Shown piece by piece: positions 54,701-62,039 of a stretch of DNA of 64,000 bases. Position numbers and translations under genes: made by a program. Each line of letters starts with the position of its first letter. Within the stretch, counting starts at the first letter, position 1. The DNA lies in assembly GCF_963662255.1 (NCBI RefSeq), contig NC_085053.1, positions 620,001-684,000 on the forward strand, written 5' to 3'. The DNA is from Cinclus cinclus. Lineage: Eukaryota; Chordata; Aves; Passeriformes; Cinclidae. The notes beneath the pieces were generated by a model. It was not told the DNA's origin. It saw only the letters and a list, made by a program, of their open reading frames with translations, and searched no databases.

Positions 54701-57700
54701 GGGGACAATGAAAACAACACATACTGGCTAAGAACCAATAGTTGTAAAAGGAAGACCTGCTCAAAAAGTTTCTGAAGCTCTCTTAGGGCAACAAGAAGCA
54801 AGTGATTAAGGAAGATTCAACCAAATCAAGCCATTTAGACTTCCCACTGGGATTCAGTTTGCACAAAGAAAGCAAGGCACTGCAGTGGAGGGAGAGGAAA
54901 AGCCCTTGAATCAATGACAAGTGCCCAGCAGACAAGAACCAGAGGGCAGGAACAAATAGTTGTTTCACATGATGGCTCTGTGCTAACCAGCTGCTGTTCA
55001 AACAGCTCAGAATGACACTTAGAGAATGTGACAGTGACAGAAAACTTGGTGCTGATGTGATAATAAGTAGCAAAGAATGCAGGCAAATCATGAAGGACTG
55101 CAGAACCTTGAGCTCAAGCTTTAAAAAGCCAGATAAAAGTATTTTTAGAAAAAAAAATGAAAAATTACATGCACAAAGAAAGAAATGTTCCTAATTTTAC
55201 TGACTTACAACATAAGACTGGACCTGGAACTGCTCAGTGGGATCAGGAACACAGTCTCAGATTATAAGGTTTTTAATGACAGTATCACAATTAGTTCTGA
55301 CAGGCATCCAAAGGCAAACTCAGTGTGAGAAACGTAGCAAGGACACTGAACAGAACACAATTACCCACCATGACCCCTATTTCTTCACTCCCATTAAGGC
55401 TACAGACAATTTGGAAAGAAAGAAAGAGAAAGGACAAGTACAATCACAAGTACAGAACAGCTGCATTGTAAGAAGTGATGAAGTAGGCCAAGAAGATGAG
55501 CAAGAATGGATATGACAAAACTCTTCAAAATCCTGAGTGCTGTGCAGTGGGTGAAGAGTGGATGATTTGTTTGCACAACACTCAGCACAAGAACTGAGAG
55601 ACACCAAACTTAGCAAGCACATGAGTCAAAACAAGATAAAAGAGTTGCTCTTCACACACATAGCAAAATTCTGAAAATTGTTCACTGTGGGACAATGTGG
55701 ATTCTTAAAGAGTCACTCAGGCTCAAGGAGGAACTGGATTTACAGAACAGCAGCTCATGGGAACTTATGAAACACAAACATATCCTCTCTGGATCGCAAA
55801 GTCTGAGATGTGAACTGCTGGAGGCTGAAGGAATATTCCCTCATGCCATGAAAGCATCCTGCTAGATCTGCTCTTTTCTTTCCCTTGGGCATTCACTTTG
55901 ACAGCTGTCACAACTGGGTGGAGCTAGAGGAATCTACAGTTTCATGCAGTTCAGGCATTCTTACAAAGCAAAAGACACAATCATTCCATGTGCTCTTTCC
56001 ACAGACCCTGTGAATGAAGCAAGCAACTTCCCTTCCCCATGTCAGGGTGGCAGAAATACCCATGGCTTGCTAAAAATCTTGCTGTAGGTGTGCACTCCAA
56101 TCCCTCAAGCACAAGAGGAGCATGGAATATTACAGATTTTATTTTGATCATTCATAAGCATTATTACATGAGCAGGGTTTTCATGTCATCCTTTCTTTTT
56201 TTGTGTGCATTTGTCAAGAAAGGATCTGCCATAACAGGTAAAGGCAGAAATACTCCAAAAGGAAGGGTGATCAGTCCACGCTTTCCTCCTTTTCCAAAGC
56301 AAATAAGCATCACATGCTGCCATCTGCAGTTCAAGGAGCTCCTCAAAAAAACACATATCAAAGTGGAGGAAAGGAGAGCAAGTCAGGCGGTTTTTTTCTT
56401 TTATCACCATTTCCCTGCTCTGATATATCACTCAGGCCAGACCCACCAAGGCAATTCACCACCTGAATTTCTGTGTTGTTCTGGTCCTTTATCTCCCACT
56501 CTTTCACTGCAACATGCTGCCCTCACAGGAGAGGTGTACCAAGTAAGAACTGGGAGTGAGCAGTCAAGGCATGGATCTGGAACTGGGCTCAAAGACCCTT
56601 CCTGTGAACGTAGAGAAGTCCCTTAGTTTTCCCCACCTCTAGAGTGCTCAAGTTAAAAGGCAAAAGTATAAATGGAGTAAAGGTTATGTGAGTACTCAGG
56701 ACCAAGATGGATTCTTCCATAACGTGCAACCAAGAGAGAGGAAAAAACATCATTCAGATGGAAGATAACGCCTCTTTCACATCTTCTTATGGCATTAGGA
56801 TTAGGAAATTTATACAGCAAGACCTTCACAAGGCTTCCAACTAATCCCCTTCTCCACATATATTATTCATAAAAGTATATTCAGCAAGTAAGACCAAGCT
56901 GGGGATGAACATCAGGGTTCAGCTCACTTCAAGCTGTACTCAAGCTGTGCTCTTCCACTGTGAGTCCTGACAAATATTTTCAGTGATTTACAAGATGATA
57001 CTCAAATAAGGGCTATGCACTAGCCTGGCAGGCTGAAATGGAAAGGAACTACAAACCAAGCACAAACACAGACACAGATATATTACTTCATGCACTCAGA
57101 CAAGAAACACCTGCATAGGTAGTGGTATTATGGGAAACCACTGCTTCAGAATAACATTTTCTGCTACACTTGTCAAACAAACAAAAATCTATTGCAGCTC
57201 CAGCCCTCTTTCCCATGAACAGCAATTCCAGAAAATAAATGTTTCCTCCAACTATCCAAATGCATTATTGCACTGTTACCTGGTGTGGCTGTCAGGTTGT
57301 TACCCAAATTCATCAGCCTCTGTGAAGAACAAGCAGCATGGAACCTTAAATCATGATTTCATCAGCAAGGTTATGCCCAGAGTACTCACACAGCTTACTC
57401 TGACTCTCCACTCTCCAATAAACTACTGTGACATGTTTACGGGGCTGGATTTTACAGAAAGTTTACACCAAAGTTTAGGTGCTTAGGTGCTTTTCACTGC
57501 GTGAAGAAAAAATTCTCACAGAACAAGAAAGCAGGAGCCAGCTGCAGAATTTTATAACCACTGACTGGCAGACTTCAGTGGCATTCCTGAACTGGCCAAA
57601 GATCAGTGTTTCCTTTTGAAAAATAAAGGGTACAAGATCACTGGAGAATGGCTTTTTTCCAGAAAGCTGCTTCTATGCACACAGTAACCCCTACACCAAA

Positions 57701-60700
57701 GGAGTCTTCACAGCCTTCCTCCGGGATCTGGCAACTGCTGTTTTAACGAAGGTAATTAAGAGCTTGTACAAAAAAGAGCAAAGGAAAGGAAAGCTTGTTC
57801 TGTGGACTAAGGCACTAGACTTGGATTAGAGGAATCTGTTCCTATTCTCTATTGTGTAACAGGATCCTACACAAACCTGAGAAAGTTATTTAGTGCCTAT
57901 GCCCAAGGCTTAATTCATTTGCATTAAATACACAAGAGACCAAAGCTGGGGCAGAGAAGAAAAGCAGTGAAATATTGATTGTGTTCACAGCAGACAACTC
58001 ATTCACTTGCCAAGCAAAATAATTAGTGTCATTTGAAAAACACTACAGCTCTCCAGCCTGAATTTCAGCTTTCATCACCCAGTTGAGACTAAAAAGGTTT
58101 CTCAGAAATCAGCTGGGCAGCTCTCAGCAGAACCACACATTGCTACCTCACAATATACCAGTGGAGGCTGTGATTGCTCTCTCTAGAGCCAGGAACCTGC
58201 CACATGCACTTGGAAATCCTGTCCCCAAATGCTACAGGCAATTAGTATGGGAGCAGCCAGGATCCAGTAAGGTTGCACATGTGCAGCACCACATCCACAG
58301 TGCTGTGGGAGACAGTCAATAAATAGACTTGCCATATACACAGCAGATTGTGGATGAGTGGAAAAATAAAAACAGCCAAATGAAAAAACAGCAGTCCTGT
58401 GAGTAACAGGACTTCCTGCTGAGCTACCAGCAAAACTATGCTGGTTCTGCTCAGCATTCCACAGTGCTTAACCTCTCCTAATTCCGTTTACAGAGCCAGC
58501 AGCCTCAAAGCTTTTCAGGGGCTTATACAGCATTGTTTAGGCTGTTTTGCTTTCAAGGGCAAAAGTGACTATTAAGTAGACTTGGTATGAGGAGACCTTG
58601 ATTCATCACAATACAATTCTCATACAATGAAAAGGCCCTAGATAGACATGCTTCAAGAGGAAAAATGGGGAGTAGTGTTGAACTTGGAATAACATACATT
58701 TAAGAAGTAAACAGTCTTCTGCTATTTTGAGAAGCCAATCTGCATTCAGCTCCTCTCTGGAGCAGCAGCCCTGTCCATAAAGCCTTTATTCACAGTCCCC
58801 GTGAAACAATCACACACAGTCTATTTCTTGTTTTGTGTACAACTTCAATCCAAAACACTGCCTTTATGATTCTCATGTTGCAATTCCTGGCTCTGACACA
58901 GGCCTGGACAGAAAAGCACCAACAGGACCATGGGAATGGGAAAAAAAGGAACCAAAGGAAAACCAAACCTACTTCTGTCTTTGCAGATACTGAGAATGCA
59001 TAACATCATTGCAGAGATTTACCTGCAATAAAATGTCACAGGGATGCAAGAGCCTGGGCAGACATCCCAGTTTCCAGGACAAAGCACATCAAAGAGTAGA
59101 AAACCTGTCACAGCACATTTACTCATCAGTAAACCTGACACCCAGTACGTTGGTAGCACAGGTGCTCAAAACAGAGCACTTAGGATGGGCAGCAGGGAGC
59201 CAAAGGTCAACAAAACCAACAAAACCAGTACCAGTCCTTCCCCAGGACAGATGGAAACTGCAGTCAGACAAAATGATGTTACCTATGGCATCAGACTCTG
59301 TCCACCTGCCCCCATGGATCTGCTTCAGAAGCACATACAGCAGCTTCCAGAAGTCCAGACTCTACAAGAGAGGGGTGGAAGGAAAATCAGCAGGAAAAAT
59401 ATTTGCTATATTATTTAGGCTTAATTAGGCAAATAAGTCCATATCTGGACTTCACACATGGAACAGCACACTTGCTGACCCAGCCAACACTATCTGATCA
59501 GGCAGGTTCATGTATTACCTGCCTCATGAACACAGAATCTACAGAAAGGAGCACCCAGAAAGGGCTAATGCAGGCTGCACACCCAGCATGTCTACTGTGA
59601 GACCCATGTGTAGAGGAGCATTCCAAAATCTGCTCTGACACAACCATATATGGCACAGCTCACCTGTAGTCAAACAAAAACACACTGGAAAGATCTGACC
59701 ATGAGAGTGTCAGAAACTCACAAACAAGAGGCACCACAGAATGAGCTGGAAGTGGGAATAATTTCTTGGCTGCACAAGGACAGCACGTTGACAAGCTCAA
59801 ATAGTAATTCTTATGGCTGGAATTTCAGTCAATACTCGTAAAATCCTTAAAATAGACCAGGAAGGGAGTTACCCTGTGTGTGAACTGGAAAAGAGACAAA
59901 GCAGCAAGACTCAGGGGGGGTATGGTAAGGAGCAGCAAAGCCCAGGTGAGACTGAGTGAAATACCAAGGCTTGAGTTACCACAGTAGGACACAGTCTACC
60001 CAGAGCAGCGAGTCTGCTGAGATCTCCTTAACATATGTGAGCTGGGTGCACAATGAGCTGGGACCACACAGAGCAGGGACTGCACAGAACACACAGAACA
60101 GGGACTGCACAGAACAGTCACTGCACCAAACAGGGACAGCACAGAACACATAGAACACGGCTCACACAGAGCAGGGACTGCACAGAACAAGGACTGCACA
60201 GAACAAGGACTGCACCAAACAGGGCTTGCACAGAACACATAGAACACGGCTCACACAGGACAGGCACAGCACAGAACAGGGACAGCACAGAACACATAGA
60301 ACACGGCTCACACAGAGCAGGGACTGCACAGAACAAGGACTGCACAGAACAAGGACTGCACCAAACAGGGCTTGCACAGAACACATAGAACACGGCTCAC
60401 ACAGGACAGGCACAGCACAGAACAGGGACAGCACAGAACACATAGAACACGGCTCACACAGAGCAGGGACTGCACAGAACAAGGACTGCACCAAACAGGG
60501 CTTGCACAGAACACATAGAACACGGCTCACACAGAGCAGGGACTGCACCAAACAGGGCTTGCACAGAACACACAGAGCAGGCACTGCACAGAGCACAAAG
60601 AACAGGGACTGCACAGAACAGTCACTGCACCAAACAGGGCTTGCACAGAACACATAGAACACAGCTCACACAGGACAGGCACTGCACAGAACAGGGGCAG

Positions 60701-61713
60701 CACAGAACACACAGAGCAGGGGCTGCACAGAACAGGGACAGCACAGAACACACAGAACAGGGCTCACACAGAGCAGGGGCTGCACAGAACAGGGACTGCA
60801 TAGAACACACAGAACAGGGACTACACAGAACAGGGACAGCACAGAACACACAGAACAGGGCTCACACAGAGCAGGGACTGCACAGAACAGAGACAGCACA
60901 GAACAGGGACAGCACAGAACATACAGAATAGGGACTGCACAGAACAGGGACTGCACCAAACAGGGACTGCACAGAACAGGCACTGCACCGAACAGGGACA
61001 GCACAGAACACACAGAACAGGGCTCACACAGAGCAGGGACTGCACAGAACAGAGACAGCACAGAACAGGGACAGCACAGAACATACAGAACAGGGCTCAC
61101 ACAGAGCAGGGACTGCACAGAACAGAGACAGCACAGAACAGGGACAGCACAGAACATACAGAATAGGAACTGCACAGAACAGGGACTGCACCAAACAGGG
61201 ACTGCACAGAACAGGCACTGCACCGAACAGGGACAGCACAGAACACACAGAACAGGGCTCACACAGAGCAGGGACTGCACCAAACAGGGGTTGCACAGAG
61301 CACACAGAGCAGGGACTGCACAGAACACACAGAACAGGGACCGCACAGAACAGGCACTGCACCGAACAGGGACAGCACAGAACAGGGCTCACACCAAACA
61401 GGGCTCACACCAAACATAGACCACACCGCAGCAAGGCTCAGTGCCGGTGGCGCTGCCGCTCAGGCCCCGTGCCCGGGCCCAGCCGCACTCGGCCGTCCCG
61501 CCGGTCCCCGCTGCCCTGCGCCTGTGCCCCGCAGGCTCTCCGGGCGGAGCTGCCGGCTCTCACCGCCTGCGGCCGGTCGAACCTGGCGCGGCGCAGGGTG
61601 TCGGGGGCGGGCCGACCGCGGGGCGGCAGGGCCCGGCACAGCGCCCCGACAGCGGCGGGCAGCGCCGTGCCCCGCGGCGGGTGCTGCTCCCGGCGCTGCT
61701 CCCGGGGCCGCAT
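12578..61713 (-). CDS. TEDC1: TEDC1, tubulin epsilon and delta complex 1 (seven exons; 3' end not located)
   Basis: The coding sequence is join(complement) of 61564-61713, 59283-59361, 52841-53043, 40816-40974, 34626-34724, 15772-15858 and 12578-12790, read right to left: 990 nt, 330 codons, no internal stop, phases 0/1/0/0/0/0 at the six junctions. Every intron has GT...AG ends. The product matches TEDC1 as I remember it: RRARFDRPQA in exon 1, GSRELLLAFSWLL in exon 3, VDVRYLQWLNGRLRLQW in exon 4, MDQNLGHFSVTETDL in exon 5, LEPVYWQWM in exon 6 and a coiled-coil-like LLALQEQLQQMVAQRKAAW in exon 7. Known for the family: TEDC1 binds TEDC2, delta-tubulin and epsilon-tubulin at centrioles; the complex is needed for stable triplet microtubules, and so for cilia and Hedgehog signalling. 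The human protein is roughly 400 or more residues, so about 90 C-terminal residues are missing here. The coding part alone spans over 49 kb. Identity is confident; completeness is not. Confidence 0.9.
12791..15771 (-). other. TEDC1: TEDC1 intron 6
   Basis: A 2,981-base intron. Apart from the CR1 tail (14449-14540) and an A run near 13370, I see nothing recognisable. Confidence 0.85.
14449..14540 (+). mobile_element. CR1 LINE 3' end fragment (intron 6)
   Basis: GCAGGGCCAGGAGTTGGATT, CAATGATCCTCATGGATCCC, TTCCAGGATATTCTGGGTAT, TCTGTGATTACT is a close match to the common bird CR1 3' end. It lies antisense to TEDC1, between exons 7 and 6. Confidence 0.85.
15772..15858 (-). CDS. TEDC1: TEDC1 exon 6
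   Basis: 87 nt, 29 codons, phase 0 at both ends. Acceptor CTTCCTGTAG|CTATTG; donor TGGATG|GTAACT. It reads LLQLLESETMQLEAFLEWKQ and then LEPVYWQWM. The W..LEPV.WQWM motif is a clear TEDC1 signature. A second AG six bases into the exon (TTGCAG|) would delete two residues and keep frame; the upstream site fits the family better. The frame is open for about 68 more codons past the donor, but that part has no TEDC1 likeness. Confidence 0.9.
18062..18479 (-). mobile_element. LTR, family C copy 1 (intron 5)
   Basis: About 418 bp starting TGCC and ending GGCA on the plus strand, and similar throughout to 29931-30349. Read on the minus strand it has a TATA-like CTTATAAAAG (around 18213-18222) and an AATAAA (18120-18125) about 95 bases downstream, the layout of a compact LTR. 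It lies in the same direction as TEDC1. No target duplication was found. Open frames across it in both copies are shadows of the repeat. Confidence 0.7.
19190..19384 (+). mobile_element. CR1 LINE 3' region, interrupted by an LTR
   Basis: CTTGGAGATGTTCAGAAGCC, GAACAGGGAGGTGGGACCAG, TGGTCTCCAGTGGTCCTTTC, CAACCCTGCCCATCCTGTGA follow the CR1 3' consensus. Its terminal TGTGATAC is the point where the family B LTR inserted. The left boundary is approximate. Confidence 0.75.
19385..20033. mobile_element. Solo LTR, family B, with perfect 5-bp duplication GATAC
   Basis: The termini are TGTCTTGG and CCAAGACA, a perfect 8-bp inverted pair, flanked by GATAC at 19380-19384 and again at 20034-20038. It landed in the terminal repeat of a CR1 copy, which dates it after that CR1. 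The sequence CTTTGCCTGAGAGCTCCTTG at 19913-19932 and nearby text match what I remember of a common songbird endogenous retrovirus LTR. Transcriptional orientation is not firmly set by the sequence. No internal genes are present. Confidence 0.87.
24740..25000 (-). mobile_element. CR1 LINE fragment, reverse orientation (intron 5)
   Basis: GTGGGAAGGAACCTCTGGAG, GCTCTAAACCAATCTCCTGC and TCAAAGCAAGGTGCTCAGGG are the reverse complement of the CR1 3' region. The following ~180 bases, including a frame with CACCTCTGGGAAGGGC, read as further CR1 sequence but are more diverged; the right boundary is uncertain. The overlapping 184-codon open frame at 24828-25382 is not a gene. Confidence 0.65.
28881..28972. 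repeat. (TATTA)n pentanucleotide array in intron 5
   Basis: About 18 units of TATTA with two CATTA interruptions near its left end, followed by an AT-rich decay and an 18-base T run at 29027-29044. It is an ordinary microsatellite inside TEDC1 intron 5. Confidence 0.95.
29931..30349 (-). mobile_element. LTR, family C copy 2 (intron 5)
   Basis: It matches 18062-18479: shared words include TTGGGCAGTGCAAGAGCCCG, TTTTATAAGTTTTGGT, CATATTGGGGT and GAAAGCTAAA-like ends. The minus-strand TATA and AATAAA positions are conserved. Similarity extends about five bases past the left TGCC (CAATG in both), so the true boundary may lie slightly outside. No target duplication was found. Confidence 0.7.
31705..31720. 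repeat. Poly-C tract
   Basis: C runs separated by one G. On the opposite strand it is a G tract. It is short and in intron 5, with no flanking structure seen. Confidence 0.7.
34626..34724 (-). CDS. TEDC1: TEDC1 exon 5
   Basis: 99 nt, 33 codons, phase 0 at both ends. Acceptor CTGTTCCAG|ATCCAT; donor AAGCAG|GTAATG. The protein is IHLFTSGSHMDQNLGHFSVT then ETDLTRHPENYKQ, matching the TEDC1 segment that follows the LL.K end of exon 4 (IHL.T.G...DQ.L.H.SVTE). It is an isolated small exon between introns of 6.1 and 18.8 kb. Confidence 0.9.
38591..39163 (+). mobile_element. Solo LTR, family A copy 1 (intron 4), with 5-bp target duplication
   Basis: The element starts TGTTGG and ends ACCA. It is flanked by the identical pentamer CTAAT at 38586-38590 and 39164-39168, as expected for a 5-bp duplication. 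Inside, a TATA box (TATAAATA, 38928-38935) is followed 142 bases later by AATAAA (39070-39075), giving a U3-R-U5 layout on the plus strand, antisense to TEDC1. No internal retroviral genes are present, so it is a solo LTR left by recombination. A second, diverged copy lies at about 53132-53700. A 5-bp duplication favours an ERVL-like origin, but the family name is not certain. Confidence 0.85.
40012..40034. repeat. Poly-A run of 23 bases
   Basis: An uninterrupted A tract within intron 4. It may be the tail of an old retroposed sequence, but nothing recognisable adjoins it. Similar shorter A or T runs occur at 6370-6387, 17026-17038, 43312-43325 and 53794-53810. Confidence 0.85.
40816..40974 (-). 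CDS. TEDC1: TEDC1 exon 4
   Basis: 159 nt, 53 codons, phase 0 at both ends. Acceptor CTTGCTTTCAG|TGTGAA; donor CACAAG|GTAAAT. It starts CEDDVPSSLEG and contains EDRVDVRYLQWLNGRLRLQW followed by QHQEQCKLLHK. The VDVR..QWL.G.LR.QW block and the EQC.LL.K end are TEDC1 hallmarks; the acidic first third is probably a variable linker. Confidence 0.92.
42602..42724. repeat. (GGGGAAA)n heptamer array in intron 3
   Basis: About 17.6 perfect copies of GGGGAAA, preceded by a short A run from 42591. The plus strand carries a G4 run every seven bases, a strong G-quadruplex pattern. TEDC1 is transcribed from the other strand, so the nascent RNA holds CCCCTTT and the G-rich strand is the template. Since 7 is not a multiple of 3, open frames run through all phases (FPLSPFP-type repeats); these are artefacts. 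Confidence 0.97.
48962..49035 (-). repeat. Possible tRNA-derived SINE relic
   Basis: On the minus strand TCAGCAGGTTGGTGA resembles an RNA polymerase III A box and AGGTTCAAACCT a B box, about 35 bases apart, as in tRNA-derived SINE heads. No cloverleaf folds cleanly, so this is not a functional tRNA. A MIR-like fragment is a possible alternative reading. Weak evidence. Confidence 0.25.
52656..52832. repeat. 52-bp minisatellite abutting the TEDC1 exon 3 donor
   Basis: Three full near-identical 52-bp units begin at 52656, 52708 and 52760, each starting CAGGGCAGGGTGGAAGGACA, with a partial fourth from 52812 that runs into the sequence next to the exon 3 donor. A degenerate copy is recognisable at about 52604-52655. 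The full copies are almost identical, which suggests recent expansion. Confidence 0.92.
52841..53043 (-). CDS. TEDC1: TEDC1 exon 3
   Basis: 203 nt. Acceptor TTCTTGCAG|GTAGCC; donor TGCACG|GTGAGC. The first two bases complete a Gly codon begun by the last base of exon 2, then 67 codons follow: SQVRFVKWALWYHGYG, then LPADGSVGSRELLLAFSWLL, then LLEQLLARNRVQTGDET. GSRELLLA.SWLL is the best conserved TEDC1 block. The donor lies about 8 bases from a 52-bp minisatellite in intron 3, and an LTR begins about 90 bases upstream of the acceptor, so this exon sits between two insertions or expansions. Confidence 0.92.
53044..59282 (-). other. TEDC1: TEDC1 intron 2
   Basis: A 6,239-base intron. The family A LTR copy 2 occupies its 3' end near exon 3. 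From 53.8 to 59.2 kb I see nothing recognisable; a 195-codon plus-strand frame at 56039-56626 has no motif or family likeness. Confidence 0.85.
53132..53700 (+). mobile_element. LTR, family A copy 2, just upstream of TEDC1 exon 3
   Basis: It aligns along its length with 38591-39163: shared blocks include CTTTCTGTGCTTTCTGAC near the start, TTGGACTTGAGGCCTTGGAG or close variants, GTGTAGTTAGAATAGAA, GTCAAAAGTATAAAT and AATAAACAACCAAG. TATAAA is at 53472-53477 and polyadenylation signals at 53601-53606 and 53611-53616. The start has GG in place of TG, the right end is diverged, and no target duplication could be made out, so it is older than or more damaged than copy 1. Its left edge is about 90 bases from the exon 3 acceptor. 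Confidence 0.75.
59283..59361 (-). CDS. TEDC1: TEDC1 exon 2
   Basis: A 79-nt exon (26 codons plus one base), bounded by CTCTTGTAG|AGT and CCATAG|GTAACA. It reads SLDFWKLLYVLLKQI then HGGRWTESDAI, aligning with the family segment just after FDRP.A (a W..L...L pattern). It is too short to be seen by ORF length alone; it was found because exon 1 (phase 0) and exon 3 (needing one base) require exactly this segment. An acceptor two bases downstream (TAGAG|) would break the frame, so the first AG is preferred. Confidence 0.8.
60061..61425. repeat. 1.36-kb minisatellite of 16-bp units in TEDC1 intron 1
   Basis: Tandem units of consensus GGGACTGCACAGAACA (16 bp), with variants such as GGGACAGCACAGAACA, GGGCTCACACAGAGCA and truncated CACAGAACA. 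A higher-order repeat of 146 bp is visible in the left half: the word TAGAACACGG recurs at 60151, 60297 and 60443, and again at 60240 and 60386. The unit has no stop codon in any of three frames on either strand. Because 16 is not a multiple of 3, each frame cycles through a 16-residue pattern (for instance FCAVPVLCSPCSVQSL on the minus strand), which explains the long Cys-rich open frames here; they are not genes. Confidence 0.95.
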
Positions 61714-61830
61714 CTCGCTGTTCTCGCCGTTCCCGCCGCTCCCGGCCCCAGCGGGAGCGCCCTTCCGGGCCGCCCGCCTGAGCCAGCGCCCCCTGGCCGA
61801 GGGGAGGGGGCACTGCGGGCACGCCACCCC
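61440..61830 (-). promoter_or_regulatory. CpG-island promoter of TEDC1
   Basis: This is the only long stretch in the window dense in CpG (many CGG, GCG and CCG groups, GC well above the 40% background). It covers exon 1 and the presumed 5' UTR and start site between 61714 and about 61830. No TATA box is evident upstream of the ATG, in keeping with a housekeeping-type island promoter. The transcription start is inferred, not seen. Confidence 0.7.
61564..61713 (-). CDS. TEDC1: TEDC1 exon 1 coding part
   Basis: Fifty codons. The start chosen is the ATG at 61713-61711 (MRPREQ...), the first in-frame ATG; the frame is open further upstream to about 61827 but without an ATG. There is a G at -3. 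The segment ends RRARFDRPQA, the signature of the TEDC1 N-terminus, followed by the donor GCG|GTGAGA with GT at 61563-61562. The intron starts in phase 0. The exon is very GC-rich and carries a GC box (GGGGGCGGG) near 61603-61611, as expected inside a CpG-island promoter. Confidence 0.85.
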
Positions 61831-61840
61831 TGCCTGTCAC

Positions 61841-62036
61841 CCTCGATGTCCTTGGGTGTACCTGGGTGTCCCTGCATGTATCTAGGTGTCTGTGGATGTA
61901 CCTGGGTGTCTCTGCATTTCCCTGGAAGTCCCTGCATGTCCCTAGATGTCTTTGCATTACCCTGCATCTCCCTGGGTGTTCCTGCATCTCCCTAGATGAA
62001 GTCCCTGGATGTCCCCGCATCTCCCGGACGCTGATT
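61841..62036. repeat. Decamer minisatellite upstream of TEDC1 exon 1
   Basis: About nineteen consecutive 10-base units of the form CCTGGGTGTC / CCTGCATGTM, alternating so that a 20-bp period is also visible (CTGCAT at 61872, 61912, 61932, 61962 and 61982). Units are diverged by one to three bases. The array begins just outside the CpG island, so it lies in the TEDC1 5' flank or far 5' UTR. A 10-bp period equals roughly one DNA helical turn. Confidence 0.85.
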
Positions 62037-62039
62037 CTG

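Noticed and set aside
56039..56626. 195-codon plus-strand frame in intron 2
   Set aside because: No family likeness, no promoter or splice context, antisense within TEDC1; likely chance.
60118..61392. Long Cys-rich open frames (up to 226 codons) resembling a secreted repeat protein
   Set aside because: They are produced by the 16-bp tandem unit, which is stop-free in all frames on both strands; no signal peptide, splice sites or independent coding signal.
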